A stretch of DNA of 64,000 bases from CAYVWB01 sp964455395 (GTDB lineage: Bacteria > Desulfobacterota > Desulfovibrionia > Desulfovibrionales > Desulfovibrionaceae), in contig CAYVWB010000012.1 of the NCBI GenBank assembly GCA_964455395.1, positions 15,257 through 79,256 of the forward strand. The letters are read 5' to 3'. Made by a program: the position numbers and the translations under genes. This document shows positions 36,226-44,513 of the stretch, in pieces. The notes beneath the pieces were generated by a model. The model made no database searches, was not told where the DNA came from, and worked only from the letters and a program-made list of their open reading frames with translations. The number at the start of each line of letters is the position of its first letter. Within the stretch, counting starts at the first letter, position 1.

Positions 36226-37158
36226 TCAGGAAGGGAGCTGCAACTGGCCCCGCAGTTGTTCCAGGCTTTCCACCCGCAACAGCTCCATGGCGTGGGGGAG
36301 TTCCTCGATGATGCGGTAGATGGCGTCAGGCCGGGAGAAGTTGGCTGTGCCCACCTGCACGGCGTGCGCGCCGGCCAGCACGAATTCCAGTACGTCCGTG
36401 GCGGTGGCGATGCCTCCCACCCCGATCACGGGGATGGAGACGGCACGGCTTACCTGCCAGACGCAGCGCAGCGCCACCGGCTTGATGGCCGGCCCGGAGA
36501 GGCCGCCCACCACGTTGGCCAGCAATGGCCGGCGCGTACGCAGATCCACCGCCATGCCGACCAGCGTGTTGATGCACGTCAGCATGTCCGCGCCAGCGGC
36601 TTCCACGGCTTTCGCCACTTCCGTGATGTCAGCCACGTTGGGGGAAAGCTTCACGAGCACCGGCGTGTCGCCGGCGACTTCCTTCACGGCCCGGGTCACA
36701 GCGGCGGCTTGCGCGGGGTCCTGTCCGAAGGCCTGACCCCCCCGCGCCACGTTGGGGCAAGAGACGTTCACTTCCACGGCGGCCACGCGATCATCGCTGC
36801 ACAGGCGCGCGGTCAGTTCCGCGAATTCCTGGGGTTCGCAGGCGTACAGGTTGGCGATGACGGGCGTTTTTTCGTAGGGCAGGGGGGGCAGTTTCTCGTT
36901 GAGGAATTTCTCCACGCCCACGTTTTGCAGACCGATGGCGTTCAGCATGCCGCAAGGCGTCTCGGCGATGCGAGGCATGGGGTTGCCTGCGCGGGGATGG
37001 AGGGAGAGGCCCTTCACCACCAGCGCGCCCAGCGATTCCAATGGGCCGAAGGGCGCGTATTCCTCGCCGTAGCCGAAGGCGCCGGAGGCGGTCATGACGG
37101 GATTTTTCAACGTCAGGCCGGGGAGTTCGACCTGCAACTGGGGAGCCGGTTTGCTCAT
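36226..37158 (-). CDS. pyrD: dihydroorotate dehydrogenase B, catalytic subunit
   Basis: A 310-residue class 1B enzyme. [13 protein letters not shown] opens the FMN barrel, [10 protein letters not shown] carries the active-site cysteine of this class, and [14 protein letters not shown] is the phosphate-binding end. It oxidises dihydroorotate to orotate in pyrimidine synthesis, passing electrons through PyrK to NAD+. TAGGAG is 6 bp before the ATG. It follows pyrK by 9 bp on the minus strand, as usual for a heterotetramer. Confidence 0.96.
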   Translation of the reverse strand: MSKPAPQLQVELPGLTLKNPVMTASGAFGYGEEYAPFGPLESLGALVVKGLSLHPRAGNPMPRIAETPCGMLNAIGLQNVGVEKFLNEKLPPLPYEKTPVIANLYACEPQEFAELTARLCSDDRVAAVEVNVSCPNVARGGQAFGQDPAQAAAVTRAVKEVAGDTPVLVKLSPNVADITEVAKAVEAAGADMLTCINTLVGMAVDLRTRRPLLANVVGGLSGPAIKPVALRCVWQVSRAVSIPVIGVGGIATATDVLEFVLAGAHAVQVGTANFSRPDAIYRIIEELPHAMELLRVESLEQLRGQLQLPS

Positions 37159-37167
37159 GGTGGTCTC

Positions 37168-37989
37168 CTAGAGGGTGATCTTGTGGGCCCAGAAGATCGG
37201 CCCTCGCGAGCAGACTTGCACCGGCTCGTCATGTTCATCCTGAACGACGCAGCCCAGACACGCGCCCACGCCGCAGCCCATCTTGTTTTCCAGCGAAAGC
37301 TGCGTCATGGTCCCGAGCTCCAGCGCCAGCTCGCGCACCGTGCGCAGGAATGGCGTGGGACCGCAAGCCAGCACCAAGCCGTCCTTGTAGCGCGTCATGA
37401 GTTCCCGAAGCTGTGCGATGAAGCGCGGCAGGTCTTCGGGGGTCTGCTCGTGGAAGTGACGGCGCGTCATGGCCGGCGCGAGGTTGGCGAGGTCTTCGAA
37501 AGGGTACGTGGCGATGGGCAGCCGGTGGCCGAAGAAAAGCTCCAGGGACTGTGGATTGGGGTGCTTTTCCGCATACGCCAAAAACGGCGCGAGTCCCACC
37601 CCGCCGGCGAGCATGAGCGTGGGCTTCTCCTGCACGGCGAAACCGTTGCCAAGGGGCCCCCATACGGTCAAGCTTTCGCCGGGACGGGTGTCCGCCAGGC
37701 GTCGCGTGCCGCGGCCGGCGAGCTGGATGAAAAGCGTGAGGCCGGCGTCCGTCATGCGGCTGATGGAGATGGCGCGGCCCCAGGTCAGCTCTTGACCGAA
37801 GCTGGGGTGGCGCACCATGACGAACTGCCCGGGCCGCCACCGCGACCAGTTCGGACGCTCCATGCGGATGGCGAAGCACGGAGAAACGCCCGGCGATGTT
37901 TGACCGAAGGGCACCACGTCCAATACGGTAAGGTCTTCACATTGCGTGTTGCGGACGAAGAGCGTCGGTTTCGATTGTGAACTTGCCAT
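37168..37989 (-). CDS. pyrK: dihydroorotate dehydrogenase electron transfer subunit
   Basis: A 273-residue ferredoxin-reductase-like subunit. It has the FAD-binding RAISIS and LFIQLAGRGTRRL stretches, the NAD-binding LAGGVGLAPFLAYA, and a C-terminal [2Fe-2S] site with four cysteines in GCGVGACLGC and a later QVC. It links PyrD to NAD+. The frame is open far upstream because of the G+C content, but the homologous part begins at 37989. It forms a two-gene operon with pyrD. Confidence 0.95.
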   Translation of the reverse strand: MASSQSKPTLFVRNTQCEDLTVLDVVPFGQTSPGVSPCFAIRMERPNWSRWRPGQFVMVRHPSFGQELTWGRAISISRMTDAGLTLFIQLAGRGTRRLADTRPGESLTVWGPLGNGFAVQEKPTLMLAGGVGLAPFLAYAEKHPNPQSLELFFGHRLPIATYPFEDLANLAPAMTRRHFHEQTPEDLPRFIAQLRELMTRYKDGLVLACGPTPFLRTVRELALELGTMTQLSLENKMGCGVGACLGCVVQDEHDEPVQVCSRGPIFWAHKITL

Positions 37990-38094
37990 GCAGAGCCCCG
38001 CGTTACGCGTCGGTAGAAACTTATGGCCCAAACAACGGGCGACCCCGGGGGGCGGTGCGCGCTCCCCGTACAAGGCGATGCGAGCCGATATCCA

Positions 38095-40305
38095 ATGAAT
38101 ACGTCTATGGTGACAGACAATGAAGCCGTCACGGTGGTGCGACCGGAACTGCTGGCCCCTGCAGGGAACAAAGCGTCTTGTCTGGCGGCGTTGGCCGCTG
38201 GCGCAGACGCCGTCTACATGGGGCTCAAGCACTTCTCCGCCAGAATGCAGGCTTCCAACTTCGCCGTCAAGGAAACCCTGGCTCTTTGCGCGCTGGCTCA
38301 TGCCCGTGACGCCAAAGTCTATGTGGCGTTCAACACCTTGCTCAAGCCCGGGGATCTCGGCGCAGCGTGTCGTCTGCTGGAGCGGCTGGCGCGGGCCAAG
38401 CGCGACGGCTGCGGTCCTGACGCGCTCATCGTCCAGGATCTCGGCGCGCTGGAAGCCGCCCGACAAGTGGGCTTTCCCGGCGAGCTCCATCTCTCCACGC
38501 TCGCGGCGGCCACACCCGCTGCGAGCCTCGCCTTGGCGGACCGACTCGGCGTGCGCCGGGTCGTGCTGCCCCGGGAGCTGGATATCGACGAAATCCGCAT
38601 GATGGCGCAAGCCTGCCCCCCCGAAATGTCCCTGGAGACCTTCGTGCATGGCGCGCTCTGCTACGCCGTCTCCGGCCGCTGCTGGTGGTCCTCGGCTCTG
38701 GGCGGCAAGAGCGGGCTGCGCGGACGCTGCGTGCAGCCATGCCGCCGTGTCTATGACAAGGGGCTCAAAGGACACAAGGAGCGATTCTTCTCCTGCCTGG
38801 ACCTGGGCCTGGACATCCTCATCAAGACCCTGCTGGACATCCCCCAAGTGCGCTGCTGGAAGATCGAGGGACGCAAGAAAGGTCCGCACTATGTCTTTTA
38901 CACCACCACGGCCTACCGCATGCTCCGGGATGAAGGCCGCGACCCCGCCATCCGCAAGGAAGCCGTGGCCATCCTGGAAAAGGCCCTGAGCCGCGCCACC
39001 ACCAAAGCGCGGTTCCTTCCACAGAGCCGGCAGATTCCCTTCGCGCACCCCAAGGAAGCTCGGCAGACGGGCTCCGGCCTATTCGTCGGCGCCGTGAAGC
39101 ACACTCCGGAGGGCGGCGCCGTGCTGGAGCCCCGCATCCCTTTGCTGGCGCACGACGTGCTCCGCATCGGCACGGAGGACGAAACACACCACCGGGTGCT
39201 GAAACTGCAGAAACCCGTGCCCAAGCGCGGTCGTTTCGATATTCTCCCGGAAACGGACGGACGACGCGGACGCCCCGGCCCGCCGGCCCCGCGCAGCCGC
39301 CCCGGCAAACCGCCCCACCGCGGGAAAGGTCCCAAAGGCAAGGGCCCTGCGCCCAAGACTGCGCCACGCGGCAGAAAAGCGCTTCCGCTCCGGCCTCGAG
39401 GGTTGCCGCCCTCGGGTGCGCCGGTCTTTCTGGTGGACAGACGCGAACCCGAGCTGAACACGCGACTGCGCGTTCTGGAGACGGAACTCGCCGCGCTGGA
39501 GGCCTCCGAGGCTGCGCCGAACCCGGGGACGTCCCGCTTCGAACCCAGACTGCCCGCCCCCATCGCGCCGTCCGGTCCGCTGCTGGACCTCTTCATCCGC
39601 CGTTCGCCGCCCAAAGGCAAAGCCTCCCGCCCCGCCGGCCAGCTGGGCTACTGGGTGGCGCCGCGTCTGCTGGATCAGATTTCCCGCACGCTCCTGCCGA
39701 AGCACTGGTGGCATCTGCCTCCGGTCATCTGGCCGGACGAGGAGCGCATGTGGCGTCTCGTGGTGGAGCGCATGGTGAAAGGGGGGGCGCGGCGTTTCAT
39801 CCTGGGCGCTGTGTGGCAGCTCGGGCTCTTCCCCCCGGCGGAGGCGCGGCCAGCCCTGGAGCTGGTGGCGGGGCCCCACTGCAATATCGCCAACGGCTTC
39901 CACCTCGCGATGCTTCAGGAGCTGGGTGTGACAGCGGCGGTGGTCAGCCCGGAGCTTGGTCAGGACGACTACCTTGCGCTGCCGGCGCAGTCGCCGTTGC
40001 CGTTGGGCGTGACCGCAGGCGGCTACTGGCCGGCGTGCCTCTCCCGACACATCCCCCCGGCCGTGAAGAACAGGGACCTCCTCGCCAGTCCCAAGGGCGA
40101 GGTCTACTGGGCGCGAGTCTATGGGCAGAACCTCTGGCTCTTCCCGCATTGGCCCGTGGACATGCGCGCGCATCGGCAGGCCCTTGAGCAGGCCGGGTAC
40201 CGTCTCTTCCTGACATACGACGAAACGCCCCCCGCGCCATCGCAGGGCGCCGGCGAGATTCCCGAACGCACCACCGAGATGAACTGGGAGGTCGGGTTGC
40301 TCTGA
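38095..40305 (+). CDS. U32 peptidase-family protein (RlhA/TrhP-like)
   Basis: A 736-residue protein. PELLAPAGNKASCLAAL and the signature LETFVHGALCYAVSGRC place it in U32, whose better-known bacterial members help hydroxylate 23S rRNA or tRNA and carry an iron-sulfur cluster; several cysteines (CWWSS, CVQPCR) fit this. The C-terminal half has the long extension seen in RlhA-type proteins. Residues about 380-445 are an unusual basic Pro/Gly/Lys/Arg-rich insertion. The start is uncertain: 38095, 38107 and 38023 are all possible and none has a clear ribosome site. Confidence 0.88.
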   Translation: MNTSMVTDNEAVTVVRPELLAPAGNKASCLAALAAGADAVYMGLKHFSARMQASNFAVKETLALCALAHARDAKVYVAFNTLLKPGDLGAACRLLERLARAKRDGCGPDALIVQDLGALEAARQVGFPGELHLSTLAAATPAASLALADRLGVRRVVLPRELDIDEIRMMAQACPPEMSLETFVHGALCYAVSGRCWWSSALGGKSGLRGRCVQPCRRVYDKGLKGHKERFFSCLDLGLDILIKTLLDIPQVRCWKIEGRKKGPHYVFYTTTAYRMLRDEGRDPAIRKEAVAILEKALSRATTKARFLPQSRQIPFAHPKEARQTGSGLFVGAVKHTPEGGAVLEPRIPLLAHDVLRIGTEDETHHRVLKLQKPVPKRGRFDILPETDGRRGRPGPPAPRSRPGKPPHRGKGPKGKGPAPKTAPRGRKALPLRPRGLPPSGAPVFLVDRREPELNTRLRVLETELAALEASEAAPNPGTSRFEPRLPAPIAPSGPLLDLFIRRSPPKGKASRPAGQLGYWVAPRLLDQISRTLLPKHWWHLPPVIWPDEERMWRLVVERMVKGGARRFILGAVWQLGLFPPAEARPALELVAGPHCNIANGFHLAMLQELGVTAAVVSPELGQDDYLALPAQSPLPLGVTAGGYWPACLSRHIPPAVKNRDLLASPKGEVYWARVYGQNLWLFPHWPVDMRAHRQALEQAGYRLFLTYDETPPAPSQGAGEIPERTTEMNWEVGLL

Positions 40306-40333
40306 GCTCCCGGCTCCCGGCCCCCGGTCCCCT
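40306..40333. repeat. four tandem 7-bp units, GCTCCCG type
   Basis: The units read GCTCCCG twice, GCCCCCG and GTCCCCT, directly after the stop of the U32 gene. More degenerate octamer-like sequence (GTTGCTCT, GTCGCCCT) continues to about 40357. It lies outside genes, like the octamer arrays elsewhere, but the unit is different. Confidence 0.5.
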
Positions 40334-40414
40334 GTTGCTCTGTCGCCCTGTCCCGGCTCTCGATGGAGCACGGGCCGGGCGGCGAGGCATACGCATGCGC
40401 CGTCGCGGTCCGCT

Positions 40415-41137
40415 TCAGCAGCCGCAGCTGTCGGGGTCGCCTTCGAGGACCAGGGGAACGCCCGGCTCGCAGGGCAGCATGGCGCAGTCCGGGGCGTAGT
40501 CCCGCAAGGCTTGCTCGAAATGGTCCGTGGACTGCTCCAGCACGGGGAACGTCGCCCAGTGCATGGGGATGACGCGCTTGCACCCCAGCATCTGACATCC
40601 CAGCGCCGCCTGACGGGGATCCATGGTGAAGACGCCGCCGATGGGCAGCATGGCGAGGTCCACCGAGTAGAGTTGCCCATAGAGGCCAAGCTCGCTGAAA
40701 AGCCCCGTGTCGCCGGCGTGATAGAGGACGAAGCCGTCCGGAAGGGTGATGATGTACCCCACGGGGACCCCCGTGGCGGAGGTGTGCGCCGCCTGCGTCA
40801 TGGTGATGGCCACGCCATGGGACTCCACCGTGCCGCCTATGTTGAACCCCATGCCATGATTGAGGATCTGTTCGGTGGGGACGCCCTGTTCGATGAGCTT
40901 CGCCGCGGTCTCCACCACGGCGGCCACGCGGGCTCCCGTGCGGAGCGCCATGGCCACGGTCTGGCCGATGTGGTCGTGGTGATCGTGGGTGACGAGGATG
41001 ATATCCAGCGACTCGATGGCGGCCGGGTCTGCGGCGGCTTTGGGGTTGCCTTCGAAAAAGGGGTCGATGATGAGAGACACGCCGCGGCTTTCGATCTGGA
41101 AGTTGGCGTGGCCGTGCCAAGTGATGGTGTGTCGCAT
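40415..41137 (-). CDS. metal-dependent hydrolase, UPF0173 family (beta-lactamase fold)
   Basis: A 240-residue protein with the metallo-beta-lactamase motif THDHHDHIG, then HTSATGVP, HAGDTGLF and the late PMHWATFP, which together supply the metal ligands. The opening WHGHANFQIE is typical of UPF0173. The substrate is unknown. GGAGGAG lies 6 bp before the ATG at 41137, a strong site that fixes the start. It ends in the cysteine-rich DPDSCGC. Confidence 0.92.
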   Translation of the reverse strand: MRHTITWHGHANFQIESRGVSLIIDPFFEGNPKAAADPAAIESLDIILVTHDHHDHIGQTVAMALRTGARVAAVVETAAKLIEQGVPTEQILNHGMGFNIGGTVESHGVAITMTQAAHTSATGVPVGYIITLPDGFVLYHAGDTGLFSELGLYGQLYSVDLAMLPIGGVFTMDPRQAALGCQMLGCKRVIPMHWATFPVLEQSTDHFEQALRDYAPDCAMLPCEPGVPLVLEGDPDSCGC

Positions 41138-41580
41138 GCAGGTCTCCTCCGGGTGGGTGGTCGTGGCGTTGCGGCGCCGCCTTCCCGGGACGCCGTCAAG
41201 GCATTGTGCCACGAATGGCGCGCGGTGGAAACATCGCTGCGGGGATGCCGCAGAAAGGTTTGAAGGGTCTGGACGGTCGTTGCCTTCGGGTCTTCGAGGG
41301 GTTCGTTTCTTTTCGGGATGCGCTGTGCGGCGGCCCCGGGCCGGAGGGGATGGTCGTCAGGTCGGTGGCTGGCCGTATGCGAAGAAATTTCGATAGATTG
41401 GAGGCAAGAGGCGCGTTCCCGGAACGCTGGGGATATCCGATGGATGTCCCGGGAGCGCCTGGAGGACGCTGGGCGGGCCCCGGGGGAAGTCGATGGCTGC
41501 GGGACGTGTTCAAAAAAGGGGGAGCCTTCTTCATCCGAAGGCTCCCCCGGTGTGCGGCATGGTGGTGTGGGGACGGCGGG
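41138..41580. other. 443-bp intergenic region
   Basis: It contains the rfbD terminator (listed) at its right end and should hold the promoter of the UPF0173 gene. An A+T-rich patch at about 41384-41402 could be part of that promoter, but I cannot define a box pair. No gene is supported. Confidence 0.5.
41512..41548 (-). terminator. intrinsic terminator of the rfbC-SDR-rfbD operon
   Basis: On the minus strand GGGGGAGCCTTC, a 7-nt loop, and GAAGGCTCCCCC form a perfect 12-bp stem followed at once by TTTTTT. It begins 33 bp after the rfbD stop and is the clearest rho-independent terminator in the window. Confidence 0.93.
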
Positions 41581-42465
41581 CTACTCCTCTTCGGAAGGGC
41601 ACGCCGCCTCGAAGTCCGCCAGGTAGCGCTTCAGGGCGTCGCGCCAGTGGGGCATACGGTCCAGGCCAAGGCCGTGGAGGGCTTTGTTCTCCAGCACGGA
41701 ATACTTGGGCCGCGGCGTCTTCATGGGGAACTGGCCGGGCTTGGCGCGGTTGCAGGTGACGTGCGTGCCGGTGAGACCGAAGATTTCCTGAGCGAAGTCG
41801 TACCAGCTGCACTGGTCGCGGGAGGTGCAGTGGAAGAGACCGTGGTTGGTGGTGCGGGTGAGCTCCACCAGCTGGGCGGCCACGTCTTTGGTGTAGGTGG
41901 GGGAGACGAACTCGTCGTCCACCACGGCCACTTCGCCGCGTTCGCGGGCCAGCTTCAACATCAGCTGCACGAAGTTCAAGCCGCCTTTGGCGCGGCACGG
42001 CGCGAGACCGTAGATGGCGGAGACGCGCACGATCCAGTGCGTGGGGGCGATGGTGGAGACGAAGTGCTCCCCGGCGAGCTTGGAGTTGCCGTAGACGTTC
42101 AGGGGGCGGGGCGTGTCCGACTCCACGTAGGGGGCTTGCTTGGCGCCGTCGAAGACGTAGTCCGTGGAGATGTGGCAGAGGCCGTAGCGGAGCTCCTTGG
42201 CGGCCAAGGCGAGGTTGCGGGCGCCGATGGCGTTGACGGCGAAGGAGGTGTGGGGGTCCTCCTCGCACTGTTCCACATTGTGGAAGGCGGCAGTGTTGAC
42301 CACGAGATCCGGACGGGACTCGTTCATGAGGGTGAAGACGGCGTCCTTGTCGGCGATGTCGAGGACGTCATGGGTGAGGCGCAGGACATCGTGGCCGTCG
42401 TTCTGGAAGGCTTCGACCACGTCCGAGCCGAGTTGGCCATTGGCGCCGGTGACGATAACGTGCAT
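41581..42465 (-). CDS. rfbD: dTDP-4-dehydrorhamnose reductase-like SDR
   Basis: A 294-residue extended SDR. TGANGQLGSDV binds NAD(P)H, STDYVFDG and the catalytic YGNSK (Tyr-x-x-x-Lys) follow, and the RVSAIYG and SWYDFAQEIF segments are as in RmlD. It would reduce dTDP-4-dehydro-rhamnose to dTDP-L-rhamnose or a related sugar. It is the last gene of the operon and is followed by a strong terminator. The first two pathway genes, rfbA and rfbB, are not in the window. Confidence 0.88.
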   Translation of the reverse strand: MHVIVTGANGQLGSDVVEAFQNDGHDVLRLTHDVLDIADKDAVFTLMNESRPDLVVNTAAFHNVEQCEEDPHTSFAVNAIGARNLALAAKELRYGLCHISTDYVFDGAKQAPYVESDTPRPLNVYGNSKLAGEHFVSTIAPTHWIVRVSAIYGLAPCRAKGGLNFVQLMLKLARERGEVAVVDDEFVSPTYTKDVAAQLVELTRTTNHGLFHCTSRDQCSWYDFAQEIFGLTGTHVTCNRAKPGQFPMKTPRPKYSVLENKALHGLGLDRMPHWRDALKRYLADFEAACPSEEE

Positions 42466-42529
42466 GCGGTGCTCCTCGGGCGGCGGCGTCCCCCACTCCG
42501 GTGAGGTGGAAACGCGCGTCCGGCTGCGG

Positions 42530-43492
42530 CTAGATGTCGCGATCCAGGGATTTGAACGTGCGGATATTGTAGAACTCCTGTCTGTCGAAGTCCTTGAAGG
42601 TGTCGTAGTTCTTCGCCAGCTCCGCCACGATGTCCTTGATGTCGTAGCGGGGGTGGTAGCTGAGAATCTTTTCCGCTTTTTCGTAGGAGACCTTGTAGTT
42701 GCGGAAGTCCTTGATGTGCTTGATCTCCAGTTCGGGGTTCACGCCCATGTAGTCGCGCACGCCTTCCAGTACGTAGTCCGCAATTTCGCCCACGGTGTAG
42801 TTGCCGGAGGCGATGTTGAAGATGCCATTGATGTTGTAGTCCGCCTCGATGGCGCGGATATAGGCGGAAACGGCGTCCCGAATGGAGAGAATGGGCCGCC
42901 AGATGGCCGGGTTGTTCACGGTGATCTTGTTGTCTTCCAAAGCGCACTTGAACATGGTGTTCACCACAAGATCCAGCCGCATGCGCGGACTCCAGCCGCA
43001 GACGGTGCCCTGCCGGAAACAGATGACGCTGAAGGCCTCGTCCTGGAGCTGCAGGCAGCTGAACTCGCCTTGCAGTTTGGAGATGCCGTAGGGATAGCTG
43101 GAGACGGCGGGGGAGGTCTCGTCATAGAGCTCGTTGACGGTGTAGCCGTAGACGGAACAGGAGCCGCCATGGATGAGCCGCTTCACGCCGGCGCGTTTGG
43201 CCATGTAAGCCAGGTAAGCGGGGCAGGCGGCATTGTCCACGAAGTTCTGCGCGGGGGAGTACTCGGCCATGGGGTCGTTGGAGAGACCTGCGAGGAAGAT
43301 GACCTGCTCGTAGCCCTGGAGATCCTCCTCCGTGACCTTGAGCACGTCTTTTTCGATGACCTTGACGCCTTCGGGGAGGTGGTTGCCGAACCAGAGCAGG
43401 TCCAGGGCGTGGACTTCGTAGTTGCGCTGCAGCAGCGCCGGAGCCAGCATGGAGCCGATGTAGCCGGCGCCGCCGGCGATGAGGATCTTCAT
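42530..43492 (-). CDS. NAD-dependent epimerase/dehydratase (extended SDR)
   Basis: A 320-residue extended SDR with GGAGYIGSMLAP for NAD binding, an aspartate after the second strand (ALDLLWFG), HGGSCSVYG and the catalytic YGISK. It acts on a nucleotide sugar; the exact reaction cannot be read from the sequence. AAAGG is 9 bp before the ATG. It stands between rfbC and rfbD, which suggests it makes a branch product, such as a 6-deoxysugar epimer, from the same dTDP-4-keto intermediate. Confidence 0.85.
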   Translation of the reverse strand: MKILIAGGAGYIGSMLAPALLQRNYEVHALDLLWFGNHLPEGVKVIEKDVLKVTEEDLQGYEQVIFLAGLSNDPMAEYSPAQNFVDNAACPAYLAYMAKRAGVKRLIHGGSCSVYGYTVNELYDETSPAVSSYPYGISKLQGEFSCLQLQDEAFSVICFRQGTVCGWSPRMRLDLVVNTMFKCALEDNKITVNNPAIWRPILSIRDAVSAYIRAIEADYNINGIFNIASGNYTVGEIADYVLEGVRDYMGVNPELEIKHIKDFRNYKVSYEKAEKILSYHPRYDIKDIVAELAKNYDTFKDFDRQEFYNIRTFKSLDRDI

Positions 43493-43550
43493 GGATGTCA
43501 GCCTTTCGTGAGAATAGAGGGTGAGAGGATCGGGGCGTGGCCGGGGGACG

Positions 43551-44189
43551 TCAGCACTGCCCGAAGACGAAGTTGGCGCTGCGCTCGTCAGCGTCCCAGG
43601 CGGCAAGGGAGAGGCCGTCGCGGTCTTTGTCGGAGAGGATGATGTCGCCTTGCTTGAGCGCGTCGAAACGGGCCTTGAGCGTCGGGTCGCAGAGGGACCA
43701 GTCCAGGTCCTCGGCCAAGGGGGAGACGCCGGCTTCGTTGCCGGGGCTGTACTCGCCGGTGCAGCAGTATTCGATGGAGGTGGGCTCCGGGAAGAAGTTG
43801 CCGTGGGCGAACCCCGGCGGCACCCATATCCATTCGCCGAATTCCTGGTCGGGCGTCTGGGGCATGTCGTATGCGATGATCTTGCCGAACCACGGCGAGC
43901 CCTTGCGGATGTCCATCACCAGGTCCACCATGTGGCCGGCGAGGGTGCGCACCAGTTTGCCCATGAACGGATTCCACTGGAAATGGAGCCCCCGACAGAC
44001 GTTGGCGGCGCTGCGGCTCTCGTTCATCTGCACGATCTCACGTCCGCGGAAGCTGCCGGCTTCCACAGCGTTCATGATGTCGCTCTTGCGGAAGGGCTCC
44101 GTGAAATAGCCGCGGTGGTCCATGAAGTAGCCGTAACGAATCACCTTGACGTCTGGAATGGCGAGCGCCTTGATCTCCAGAATCTTCAT
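43551..44189 (-). CDS. rfbC: dTDP-4-dehydrorhamnose 3,5-epimerase-like protein
   Basis: A 212-residue cupin-type epimerase. The conserved DHRGYFTEPFRKSD, the catalytic histidine in CRGLHFQWNP and WVPPGFAHGNF are present. It is about 30 residues longer than the usual RmlC. AAGGAG lies 5 bp before the ATG at 44189. It is the first gene of the sugar operon; a strong intrinsic terminator lies 27 bp upstream on the same strand, so expression may depend on read-through. Confidence 0.88.
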   Translation of the reverse strand: MKILEIKALAIPDVKVIRYGYFMDHRGYFTEPFRKSDIMNAVEAGSFRGREIVQMNESRSAANVCRGLHFQWNPFMGKLVRTLAGHMVDLVMDIRKGSPWFGKIIAYDMPQTPDQEFGEWIWVPPGFAHGNFFPEPTSIEYCCTGEYSPGNEAGVSPLAEDLDWSLCDPTLKARFDALKQGDIILSDKDRDGLSLAAWDADERSANFVFGQC

Positions 44190-44215
44190 GCCGGTCTCCT
44201 TGGCGATGCTTCGTG

Positions 44216-44242
44216 AAAAAAGAACGCGCCCGGGGCGCGCGT
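44216..44242 (-). terminator. intrinsic terminator in the leader of rfbC
   Basis: On the minus strand a G+C hairpin (ACGCGC, 7-nt loop, GCGCGT; a tighter fold is CGCGCC, CCG, GGCGCG) is followed by TTCTTTTTTC. It ends 27 bp before the rfbC start codon. No minus-strand gene lies between it and the divergent methyltransferase, so it would stop either a short leader transcript (attenuation) or a small RNA. Confidence 0.75.
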
Positions 44243-44287
44243 GAGGGAGTCGCGCCGCAACGCCTGCAGGGACGCCGCAGCGGACAG

Positions 44288-44317
44288 CCAACGCCGTATG
44301 TCAAAAACAGGCGTTGG
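44288..44317. promoter_or_regulatory. inverted repeat in the rfbC/methyltransferase divergent region
   Basis: CCAACGCC (44288-44295) and GGCGTTGG (44310-44317) form a perfect 8-bp dyad with a 14-bp A+T-richer spacer. It lies 99 bp before rfbC and 197 bp before the methyltransferase. It could be an operator for either gene or part of the leader RNA of rfbC. TTGACC and TTGACA -35-like boxes on the minus strand overlap it, without good -10 boxes. Confidence 0.45.
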
Positions 44318-44513
44318 TCAATGGGGAATCCATGCCCTGGACATTTCACCCCGCCTCGACTACCGCACGCACAGGCCCGACGCCAGCCGCAACCCCAAGC
44401 CGCGCGACCACGCATCCGGCTGGAAGCAGGCTCCCGCGCAGGCTTCAAATGTCGACAGGCCGCCGCCGCCGCTCCCTTCCATCCCCAGCAGCATCGTGAG
44501 AAAGAGCCCCGTC

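Larger units (their letters stand above)
44190..44513. other. 324-bp divergent intergenic region
   Basis: It separates rfbC (minus) from the methyltransferase (plus). It holds the leader terminator and the inverted repeat listed separately. The right half is open in frame with the methyltransferase, so that gene could start earlier, but I see no ribosome site. Confidence 0.5.

Noticed and set aside
37990..39048. Upstream extension of pyrK on the minus strand
   Set aside because: The frame is open but antisense to the U32 gene, and the PyrK homology begins at 37989.
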